Below, one piece after another: positions 1-6,525 of a DNA stretch of 32,099 nucleotides. The position numbers and the translations under genes were made by a program. Source of the stretch: an uncultured Clostridia bacterium. Its GTDB lineage: Bacteria; Bacillota; Clostridia; Oscillospirales; Oscillospiraceae. The stretch covers positions 1 through 32,099 of the forward strand of contig CAMOXI010000020.1 in the NCBI GenBank assembly GCA_946628965.1. Direction: 5' to 3'. The notes below the pieces were generated by a model that saw only the letters and a program-made list of their open reading frames with translations, had not been told where the DNA came from and did no database searches. Within the stretch, counting starts at the first letter, position 1. Each line of letters starts with the position of its first letter.

Positions 1-497
1 AGGTGCACGCCATGGAGACCCGGCCCCTGCCCATCCGCATGATCGCCCCGGGCCGTGTCTACCGCAAGGACGAGGTGGACGCCACCCACTCTCCCATGTT
101 CCACCAGATCGAGGGCATGGTCATCGATAAGGGCGTCACCATGGCCGATCTGAAGGCCACGCTGAACCTGGTGGTGGAGAAGATCTACGGCGAGGGCACG
201 GTCACCCGCTTCCGTCCGCATCACTTCCCCTTCACCGAACCCAGCTGCGAGATGGATATCCAGTGCCACAAGTGCGGCGGCAAGGGCTGCCCCACCTGCA
301 AGTGGCAGGGCTGGATCGAGGTGCTGGGCGCCGGCATGGTGCACCCCAAGGTGCTGGCCGGCTGCGGCATCGACCCGGAGGTGTATTCCGGCTGGGCCTT
401 CGGCATGGGCCTGGAGCGTCTCGCCATGGGCGAATACAAGATCACGGACCTGCGTCTGATCTTCGAAAACGACGTACGGTTCCTCGAACAATTTTAG
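1..497 (+). CDS. pheS: Phenylalanyl-tRNA synthetase alpha subunit, 3' part
   Basis: This is the C-terminal part of the alpha subunit of PheRS, the cytosolic alpha2beta2 enzyme that charges tRNA-Phe. The reading frame is already open at the left edge, so the start lies outside the window. About 164 residues are visible. They include the class II core around [16 protein letters not shown], a Cys-rich loop ([18 protein letters not shown]) that is common in bacterial PheS, and the motif 3 region [14 protein letters not shown], followed by the usual end [13 protein letters not shown]. The gene is co-directional with pheT, about 115 bases upstream, the standard pheST order. The family assignment is secure; only the missing 5' part limits the entry. 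Confidence 0.97.
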   Translation, partial: VHAMETRPLPIRMIAPGRVYRKDEVDATHSPMFHQIEGMVIDKGVTMADLKATLNLVVEKIYGEGTVTRFRPHHFPFTEPSCEMDIQCHKCGGKGCPTCKWQGWIEVLGAGMVHPKVLAGCGIDPEVYSGWAFGMGLERLAMGEYKITDLRLIFENDVRFLEQF

Positions 498-600
498 TCC
501 GCACTGCCCCGCAGGGGCGGAGGGGTTGTGAGAAAGACAGGCCAACCCCTCAGTCAGCCATAGGGCTGACAGCTCCCCTTACACAGGGGAGCCAATAAGG
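498..600. repeat. Hairpin-rich intergenic element between pheS and pheT
   Basis: The pheS-pheT gap is almost fully made of inverted repeats: GCCCC/GGGGC (506-510 with 514-518), AGGGGTTG/CAACCCCT (521-528 with 543-550), GTCAGCC/GGCTGAC (553-559 with 564-570) and GCTCCCC/GGGGAGC (572-578 with 586-592). The last pair ends just before the pheT ribosome binding site. No coding frame is evident. From memory, similar CCCCTCAGTC...GCTCCCCT...AGGGGAGCC units recur between genes in Oscillospiraceae, so this may be a dispersed palindromic repeat. That origin is inference; the hairpins are directly visible. Confidence 0.6.
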
Positions 601-611
601 AGGATTTGAAT

Positions 612-3305
612 ATGAAACTATCCAGAAAATGGCTTACTGAGTTCGTGGATCTGCCCCTGAGCGAAGTGGGCGACCGCGATTTTGACGAGGCGATGACCAT
701 CTCCGGCTCCAAGGTCGAAGTGACCGAGGACCTGTCCACCTCAATTCATAACGTGAAGGTCGGGCGCGTGCTCTCCATGGAGAAGCACCCCAATTCCGAC
801 CATATGTATGTCTGCACACTGGACGTGGGCGAAGCGGAACCCGTCCAGATCGTCACCGGCGCCTGGAACGTCCATGTGGGCGACCTGGTGCCTGCGGCGC
901 TGCACAAATCCCTGCTCCCCAGCGGGGCGAAGATCGAGAAGGGCAAGCTCCGGGGCGTCGCCTCCTACGGTATGCTCTGCTCCCTCAAGGAACTGGGCAT
1001 GACCCTGCATGACTTCCCTTATGCGAGCATCATACCCGCTGCGATCCTCGGCGACTATCACCCGCTTGATCCGGCGAAGCCGTCGATCTCGCCCGATATC
1101 AAGCCGGGCGACAGGATCTTCGGCAGTGTCGCCACGGCGAGAATAACCAGCATTACGAGAAGAAACTACGCTCTTTGGGACTGCAGGCTCTCGCTCGGTG
1201 AGACGGAGACGAAATGCGTAAGTGACTGCAGCAATCTGCACGAGGGCGACCTTGTCGCCTTTGACACGGCCCATCCGCATATTTACTCGCCGGCGGATCT
1301 GCACGCGAAGGCTGAGGAGTTCCCCCATTGTATTGACGACGGCATCCTGATCCTGCGCGACGAGGGGAAGCCCGGCGACGACATGGGCGCGCTCCTGGGG
1401 CTGGACGACCATGTGGTGGAGTTCGAGATCACGCCGAACCGCCCCGACTGCCTGTGCATGATCGGCCTTGCCCGCGAGGCGGCCGTCACCTTCAACAAGG
1501 AGCTGAAGCTGCACACCCCCGTGGTGGAGGCCAAAGCCGGCGGCGACATCAACGAGATGGCGAAGATCATCATCGAGGAGCCCGCGCTCTGCCCGCGCTA
1601 CATCGGCCGCATGGTGCGCAACGTCAAGATCGGCCCCTCTCCCGCCTGGATGCGCGAGCGCATCCGCAACGCGGGTATGCGCCCCATCAACAACCTGGTG
1701 GACATCACCAACTACGTCATGCTGGAGTACGGCCAGCCCATGCACGCCTTTGACTTCAGCTGTGTCAAAAACGGCGAGATCCATGTGCGCCTGGCCCGCG
1801 AAGGCGAGAGCATCCGCACCCTGGACGGCACCGAGCGCAAGCTCACGCCCAACATGCTCTGCATCTGCGACACCGACAAGCCTGTGGCCGTGGCCGGCGT
1901 GATGGGCGGCGAGAACAGCGAGATCGTGGGCGATACCGCGATGGTGCTCTTCGAGTCGGCAAACTTCAACGGCCCCTCCGTGCGCCGTACCGCCACCGCA
2001 CTGGGCATGCGCACTGACGCCTCCTCCCGCTACGAAAAGGGCCTCGACCCCGAGAACACCTATCTGGCCGTGCAGCGCGCCTGCGAGCTGGTGGAGCTGT
2101 TGGGCTGCGGCGAAGTGGTGGAGGGCGTCATCGACGTCTATCCCGGAAAGTCCGAACCCAAGACCGTGAAGCTGGAGCCGGAGAAGATCAACGCCCTGCT
2201 GGGCACCGACATCGACGAGCAGACCATGCGCGACATTCTCCTGCGTCTGGGCTTCAAGCTTGAGGGCGACACGATCATCGTGCCCTCCTGGCGCGGCGAC
2301 GTGGAGCACTATTCCGACATTGCCGAGGAAGTTGCCCGCATCTACGGCTACAACGAGATCCCCACGGCCTTCACCAGCACCGGCACCACCGTCGGCGGCT
2401 TCAGCCCCGTGCAGCAGTGCGAGCGGAAGCTGGGCGAGCTCTGCCGCGGCTTCGGGCTGGACGAGATCATCACCTACTCCTTCATCAGCCCCAGCTACTA
2501 TGACAAAATCCGCTGGCCGAAGGACGATCCCCGCCGCGACAGCCTGCGCATCCTGAATCCTCTCGGCGAGGACACCTCCATCATGCGCACCACGATCCTG
2601 CCCTCCATGCTGGAGATCGTGAGCCGCAACTACAACTACCGCAACAAGGCGGCGGCCCTGTATGAGATCGGCCGCATCTACAAGAAGCGCGAGGACGGCC
2701 TGGCCGACGAGCCGAAGATCCTCTCCATCGGCGCCTACGGCGAGAAGATGAACTTCTTCGTGCTCAAGGGCTGGGTGGACGCGATCCTGAAGGCGCTCGG
2801 CGCCCCCGCCGCCCACTACGAGCAGGAGCGGGAGAACCCGTCCTACCATCCCGGCCGCTACGCCCGCCTGAGCGTGGGCGACGTGGAGCTGGGCGTGCTG
2901 GGTCAGATCCATCCCGCCGTCGCGAAGAATTACGGCGTGGACGCGGAGATCTACTGCGCCGAGCTCAGCTTCGAGGCGCTCTTTGCTCTGCAGGGAGGCA
3001 CGCCGGTCTATCAGCCGCTGCCCCGCTTCCCCTCCGTCAGCCGCGATATCGCCGTGGTCTGCGACAGCGCCATCCCCGTGGGGCGCATGATCGATACCAT
3101 TCTCGCCAGCGGCGGCAAGTACCTCAAGGAGTGCGCGCTCTTTGACGTGTACACCGGCCACCACATCGCCGAGGGCAAGAAGTCCGTGGCCTTCTCTCTG
3201 ACCATGCGGGCTGACGACCAGACCCTGACCGACGAGCACGCCGAGGAGACCGTGAAAAAGGTCCTCGCCGCGCTGGAACAGAGCTTCGGCGCCGTGATGC
3301 GCTGA
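612..3305 (+). CDS. pheT: Phenylalanyl-tRNA synthetase beta subunit with an extra internal segment
   Basis: Beta subunit of PheRS. The ATG at 612 is preferred to the in-frame TTG at 606 because AAGGAGG (597-603) lies 8 bases upstream. The product is 897 residues, about 100 longer than the usual roughly 800. In order it shows the EMAP-like tRNA-binding OB fold (about residues 40-150, with EKHPNSDHMYVC and GAWNVHVGDLVP), the B3/B4 editing and B5 regions, the catalytic-like core, and the C-terminal anticodon-binding FDX-ACB domain (RFPSVSRDIAVVC to the end). Residues about 138-239 are additional: the normally continuous HDFPYA-IEDG stretch is interrupted and resumes at EEFPHCIDDG. That segment uses ATA and AGA codons that are rare nearby. 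The frame stays open throughout, so the gene should be functional. Confidence 0.96.
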   Translation: MKLSRKWLTEFVDLPLSEVGDRDFDEAMTISGSKVEVTEDLSTSIHNVKVGRVLSMEKHPNSDHMYVCTLDVGEAEPVQIVTGAWNVHVGDLVPAALHKSLLPSGAKIEKGKLRGVASYGMLCSLKELGMTLHDFPYASIIPAAILGDYHPLDPAKPSISPDIKPGDRIFGSVATARITSITRRNYALWDCRLSLGETETKCVSDCSNLHEGDLVAFDTAHPHIYSPADLHAKAEEFPHCIDDGILILRDEGKPGDDMGALLGLDDHVVEFEITPNRPDCLCMIGLAREAAVTFNKELKLHTPVVEAKAGGDINEMAKIIIEEPALCPRYIGRMVRNVKIGPSPAWMRERIRNAGMRPINNLVDITNYVMLEYGQPMHAFDFSCVKNGEIHVRLAREGESIRTLDGTERKLTPNMLCICDTDKPVAVAGVMGGENSEIVGDTAMVLFESANFNGPSVRRTATALGMRTDASSRYEKGLDPENTYLAVQRACELVELLGCGEVVEGVIDVYPGKSEPKTVKLEPEKINALLGTDIDEQTMRDILLRLGFKLEGDTIIVPSWRGDVEHYSDIAEEVARIYGYNEIPTAFTSTGTTVGGFSPVQQCERKLGELCRGFGLDEIITYSFISPSYYDKIRWPKDDPRRDSLRILNPLGEDTSIMRTTILPSMLEIVSRNYNYRNKAAALYEIGRIYKKREDGLADEPKILSIGAYGEKMNFFVLKGWVDAILKALGAPAAHYEQERENPSYHPGRYARLSVGDVELGVLGQIHPAVAKNYGVDAEIYCAELSFEALFALQGGTPVYQPLPRFPSVSRDIAVVCDSAIPVGRMIDTILASGGKYLKECALFDVYTGHHIAEGKKSVAFSLTMRADDQTLTDEHAEETVKKVLAALEQSFGAVMR

Positions 3306-3358
3306 GCCGACGGAGGTCGGATTACGGGCGGTTTTCACCATTTGCCGGAAAAATTTCA

Positions 3359-3378
3359 GGAAAAAGAATCCTTTTTCC
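3359..3378 (+). terminator. Possible weak terminator after pheT
   Basis: GGAAAAAG (3359-3366) and CTTTTTCC (3371-3378) form an 8-bp stem around AATC, about 55 bases after the pheT stop. The downstream tract is C-rich rather than a clean T-run, so termination efficiency is uncertain. Confidence 0.35.
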
Positions 3379-3390
3379 CCCATTTTCGAC

Positions 3391-3418
3391 TTTACTTGTG
3401 GCTTTTATCTGGTATAAT
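3391..3418 (+). promoter_or_regulatory. Promoter for ireB
   Basis: A perfect -10 TATAAT (3413-3418) carries an extended-10 TGG just upstream. TTTACT (3391-3396) is a moderate -35 at 16-base spacing. It lies about 35 bases before the ireB start and suggests ireB is transcribed independently of pheST. Confidence 0.7.
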
Positions 3419-3451
3419 ACAGGGTGAGAGAAGGAAAAAGGAGGGAAAGAC

Positions 3452-3694
3452 ATGGAGGACGCAACCAGAAAATTCACCGCATTGGACAGCAAGGCCGAGA
3501 TGAAGGAAATTCTATCGTCCGTGTATAACTCCCTCATGGTGAAGGGCTACAACCCCATCAACCAGATCGTGGGCTATATTCTGTCGGAGGACCCCACCTA
3601 CATCACCAACTACAACAACGCCCGCACGCTCATTACCCGCATCGACCGGGACGAGCTGCTGCAGGAGCTGCTGCGGACCTATCTGGCCAGATAA
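3452..3694 (+). CDS. ireB: IreB-family regulatory protein (UPF0297)
   Basis: An 80-residue cytosolic protein of the IreB/UPF0297 (DUF965) family. In Enterococcus, IreB is a small substrate of the Ser/Thr kinase IreK and affects cephalosporin resistance; that role is known for the family, not shown here. Diagnostic parts are KEILSSVYNSLMVKGYNPIN, QIVGYILSEDPTYI and the C-terminal RDELLQELLRTYLAR. The length matches the family. Start at ATG 3452 behind AAGGAGGGAAAGAC. Usual partners such as ruvX are not beside it: it stands alone between pheT and an export locus, with its own promoter and terminator. Early Thr residues (T5, T10) could be phosphorylation sites as in Enterococcus, but this is inference. 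Confidence 0.93.
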   Translation: MEDATRKFTALDSKAEMKEILSSVYNSLMVKGYNPINQIVGYILSEDPTYITNYNNARTLITRIDRDELLQELLRTYLAR

Positions 3695-3708
3695 GCAAAA
3701 GCAAAACG

Positions 3709-3744
3709 AAAAAGCTGTGGAAGCGTTGCTTTCACAGCTTTTTT
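3709..3744 (+). terminator. Rho-independent terminator of ireB
   Basis: A 16-base arm (3709-3724) pairs with 3728-3743 around a GTT loop, containing AAAAAGCTGTG against CACAGCTTTTT, with a T-rich 3' side. It begins about 15 bases after the ireB stop. The A-rich 5' arm means it could also work on the minus strand. Confidence 0.88.
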
Positions 3745-3800
3745 GTTTTCGGCTCTCCGAACTGTAAAAAAGCCGCTTCATTTTGCGCCGTGGTACTTGA

Positions 3801-3830
3801 TTTCAGAGAAGAATTTATGTAAACTATAAT
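3801..3830 (+). promoter_or_regulatory. Likely promoter of the peptide-export locus
   Basis: A perfect TATAAT -10 (3825-3830) stands about 70 bases before the first gene of the export locus. The best -35 at normal spacing (TTTCAG, 3801-3806, 18 bases) is poor; a better TTGATT at 3797 is 22 bases away. The weak -35 is compatible with activator or alternative sigma control, but that is inference. Confidence 0.5.
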
Positions 3831-3853
3831 AGTTAAGTTATGCATAGTTTTTA

Positions 3854-3871
3854 CTCCGGATCTGTCCGGAG
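3854..3871 (+). other. 5'-leader hairpin before the export genes
   Basis: CTCCGGA (3854-3860) and TCCGGAG (3865-3871) form a perfect 7-bp stem with a TCTG loop. It lies between the predicted promoter and the GGAGGAGA ribosome binding site of the next gene. There is no T-run, so it is not a typical terminator. Confidence 0.5.
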
Positions 3872-3898
3872 CGCCAAAATACGGAGGAGACAGAAGCA

Positions 3899-4321
3899 AT
3901 GGAAGAAAAAAGCTCGATCTTTCGACAGAAAAGTCTGGACCGCATTTCCTCGCCCGAACAGCTCAACGACTATCTGCGCGTCACGAGCCCCGCAGTGTGG
4001 GTGGTGCTGGCGGCGGTGATCCTGCTGCTGGCGGGCGTCATCATCTGGGGCTCCACGGCTACGCTGGAGAGCTTTGCCACCGGCACCGGCACGGTGCAGG
4101 ACGGCGTCATGACCATCCGCTTTGACGACAGCGAGATCGCCCGCAGCGTGAAGGCGGGCATGACCGTCGCCGTCGGAAACGACAGCGCCACGGTCAGCAA
4201 CGTGGGCGTCGCCGAGGACGGGAGCCTCTTTGCCCTGGCCAAGACCACGCTTGCCGACGGCAGCTACCCTGTGCACGTGGTGTACAAGACCACGCAGGTC
4301 CGGTCCCTGCTGTTTAACTGA
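3899..4321 (+). CDS. Short NHLM-type secretion (membrane-fusion-like) protein
   Basis: A 140-residue protein whose N-terminus (FRQKSLDRISSPEQLNDYL, RVTSPAVW) resembles the start of NHLM bacteriocin-system secretion proteins, which are HlyD-like adaptors working with C39-ABC exporters. One membrane span lies at about residues 38-58 (VVLAAVILLLAGVIIWG). The remaining roughly 80 residues outside the membrane are predicted beta-rich (TGTVQDGVMTIRFDD and after). Known family members run to about 400 residues and have a coiled-coil hairpin; that part is absent. The next gene starts 11 bases after the stop, leaving no room for a frameshifted remainder, so the short form seems genuine. ATG 3899 follows GGAGGAGA. 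Its place ahead of the two ABC genes supports an accessory role in export. Confidence 0.72.
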   Translation: MEEKSSIFRQKSLDRISSPEQLNDYLRVTSPAVWVVLAAVILLLAGVIIWGSTATLESFATGTGTVQDGVMTIRFDDSEIARSVKAGMTVAVGNDSATVSNVGVAEDGSLFALAKTTLADGSYPVHVVYKTTQVRSLLFN

Positions 4322-4332
4322 GGGCGGTGCAG

Positions 4333-6513
4333 ATGGCTGAGAAAAAGATCCGGCAGCCCGTGAGAAACGGCGTTGCCAAGGCCCCCGTGGTCATGCAGAT
4401 GGAGGCGCTGGAGTGCGGCGCCGCGTCGCTGGCCATGGTGATGGCCTATTATGATAAATGGGTCCCGCTGGAGCAGGTCCGGCTGGACTGCGGCGTCTCC
4501 CGCGACGGCTCCAACGCCAAGAACGTGCTGATGGCGGCCAGAAGCTACGGCTTCACCGCCCAGGGCTTCCGCTGCGAGGTGGACGCGCTGAAGACCAGCA
4601 TGTCCTTCCCCTGCATCATCCACTGGAACTTCAACCACTTCGTGGTGCTGGACGGCTTCAAGGGAAAGTTCGCCTACATAAACGACCCCGCCCGCGGCGA
4701 GGTCAAGGTTCCGCTGGAGGAGTTTGACCAGTCCTTTACCGGCATCGTTCTGCAGATCGAGCCGGGGGAGGGCTTCCAGCCCGGCGGCAAGCGCAAGAGC
4801 ACGCTGGACTTTGCGCGCAAGCGCCTGCACGGCGCGGGCGCGGCGGTGGCCTTCGTGCTGCTGTCCACCGTGATCGGCTATCTCTTCGGCATCATCAATC
4901 CGGTGCTCTCCCGCTTTTTCATGGATCGGCTGCTCACCGGTGAAAACCGGGAGCTGCTGATGCCCTTCCTGGGGCTGATGATCGCTCTCGGCTTCTGCCA
5001 GATCGTCATCGACTGGGTGCGCGCCATCTATGCCCTGAAGATCAACGGCAAGATGACGCTCTACGGCAGCAGCAGCTTCATGTGGAAGGTGCTGCGCATG
5101 CCGATGGAGTTTTTCTCCCAGCGCATGTCCGGCGACATTCTGCAGCGCTCCGGCACCAACGCGGCCATCGCCTCCACGCTGGTCAACACCTTCACGCCGC
5201 TGCTGCTCAACACGATCATGATGTTCGTGTACCTGGCCTTCATGCTGCGCTACAGCGTGATGCTGACCATGATCGGCATCGGCACGATCGTGCTGAACCT
5301 GATCGTTTCCCGCATCATCTCCCGCAAGCGCGTGAACATCACCCGCGTGCAGATGCGCGACGCGGGCAAGCTGTCCGCCGCCACGATCTCCGGCATCCAG
5401 ATGGTGGAGACCATCAAGGCCAGCGGCGCGGAAAACGGCTACTTCCAGAAGTGGGCCGGCTACCAGGCCTCCGTCAACGCGGCCGGCGTCAAATACGCAA
5501 AGCTCAACGCCTATCTGGGCACGATCCCCTCTCTGCTGGGGACCCTGGCCAATTCGGCGGTGCTGATCCTGGGCGTGCTGCTCGCCATGCAGGGCAAGTT
5601 CTCCCTGGGCCAGATCCTGCTCTTCCAGGGCTTTCTGTCCTCCTTCATGTCGCCCGCGATGACGCTGGTCAGCGCCGGGCAGACCATCCAGGAGATGCGC
5701 ACCGAGATGGAGCGCGTGGAGGACGTGATGGAGTACCCCACGGACCCGAACTACTCCGACGAGCCCTTGCAGGACGACAAGGACTACTCCAAGCTCACCG
5801 GCCGGGTGGAGCTCAAGGACGTGACCTTCGGCTACTCCCGCCTGGGCAAGCCCCTGATCGAGAACTTCTCCATGTCCATGCAGCCCGGCAGCCGCGTAGC
5901 CTTTGTCGGCACCTCCGGCTGCGGGAAGTCCACGCTCTCCAAGCTCATTTCCGGCCTGTATGTGCCCTGGAGCGGGGAAATACTCTTTGACGGCAAGCCT
6001 ATCAGGGACATCGACCGCAGCGTCTTTACCGGCTCTGTGGCCGTGGTGGACCAGGACATTGTCCTCTTTGAGGACACCATTGCCAATAACATTAAAATGT
6101 GGGACGAGTCGATCGAGGACTTCGAAATGATTCTCGCGGCCCGCGACGCCCAGATCTACGACGATATCATGGCCCGTGAGGGCGGCTTCTACGGCAAGCT
6201 CACCGAAGGCGGCAAGGACCTGTCCGGCGGCCAGCGGCAGCGGCTGGAGATCGCCCGCGTCCTGGCGCAGGATCCCTCCATCATCATCATGGACGAGGCC
6301 ACCTCCGCCCTGGATGCCAAGACCGAGTACGAGCTGGTGAAGGCGGTCAAGGACCGCGGCATCACCTGCATCGTAATCGCGCACCGCCTCTCCACCATCC
6401 GCGACTGCGATGAGATCATCGTCATGGACAAGGGCAAGGTGATCGAGCGCGGCACCCACGACGAACTCTACGCGAAGGGCGGCTTCTACGCCGACCTGAT
6501 CGCCAGCGACTGA
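4333..6513 (+). CDS. NHLM-type peptidase/ABC exporter (C39 + membrane + ATPase)
   Basis: A 726-residue bacteriocin-type exporter that cleaves double-glycine leaders and transports the peptide. The N-terminal C39 protease (about 1-150) shows the active-site region MQMEALECGAASLA, the HFVVLDG histidine and NDPARG aspartate. Transmembrane helices occupy about 165-440. The ATPase domain has Walker A GTSGCGKST, signature LSGGQRQR, Walker B IIIMDEATSALD and the H-loop IAHRLS. All catalytic residues expected for protease and ATPase are present. ATG 4333 is chosen over GTG 4327 because AGGG (4321-4324) is correctly spaced. Overall it matches the ABC1 component of NHLM systems. The double-glycine precursors downstream are its obvious substrates. 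Confidence 0.93.
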   Translation: MAEKKIRQPVRNGVAKAPVVMQMEALECGAASLAMVMAYYDKWVPLEQVRLDCGVSRDGSNAKNVLMAARSYGFTAQGFRCEVDALKTSMSFPCIIHWNFNHFVVLDGFKGKFAYINDPARGEVKVPLEEFDQSFTGIVLQIEPGEGFQPGGKRKSTLDFARKRLHGAGAAVAFVLLSTVIGYLFGIINPVLSRFFMDRLLTGENRELLMPFLGLMIALGFCQIVIDWVRAIYALKINGKMTLYGSSSFMWKVLRMPMEFFSQRMSGDILQRSGTNAAIASTLVNTFTPLLLNTIMMFVYLAFMLRYSVMLTMIGIGTIVLNLIVSRIISRKRVNITRVQMRDAGKLSAATISGIQMVETIKASGAENGYFQKWAGYQASVNAAGVKYAKLNAYLGTIPSLLGTLANSAVLILGVLLAMQGKFSLGQILLFQGFLSSFMSPAMTLVSAGQTIQEMRTEMERVEDVMEYPTDPNYSDEPLQDDKDYSKLTGRVELKDVTFGYSRLGKPLIENFSMSMQPGSRVAFVGTSGCGKSTLSKLISGLYVPWSGEILFDGKPIRDIDRSVFTGSVAVVDQDIVLFEDTIANNIKMWDESIEDFEMILAARDAQIYDDIMAREGGFYGKLTEGGKDLSGGQRQRLEIARVLAQDPSIIIMDEATSALDAKTEYELVKAVKDRGITCIVIAHRLSTIRDCDEIIVMDKGKVIERGTHDELYAKGGFYADLIASD

Positions 6514-6525
6514 GGAGGTGGGATG

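Noticed and set aside
1023-1328. Intein in pheT
   Set aside because: The insertion starts after Ala with Ser and ends His-Cys, but there is no terminal Asn, no intein splicing blocks, and about 102 residues is shorter than mini-inteins.
741-3383. Long open frame of 880 codons on the minus strand opposite pheT
   Set aside because: The product is a low-complexity Ala/Gly/His/Val-rich sequence typical of the antisense of GC-rich coding DNA, and pheT itself is certain.
3899-4321. Frameshifted or truncated pseudogene of a full-length secretion protein
   Set aside because: Only 11 bases separate it from the next gene, so no remnant of a longer gene exists, and the frame and ribosome site are intact.
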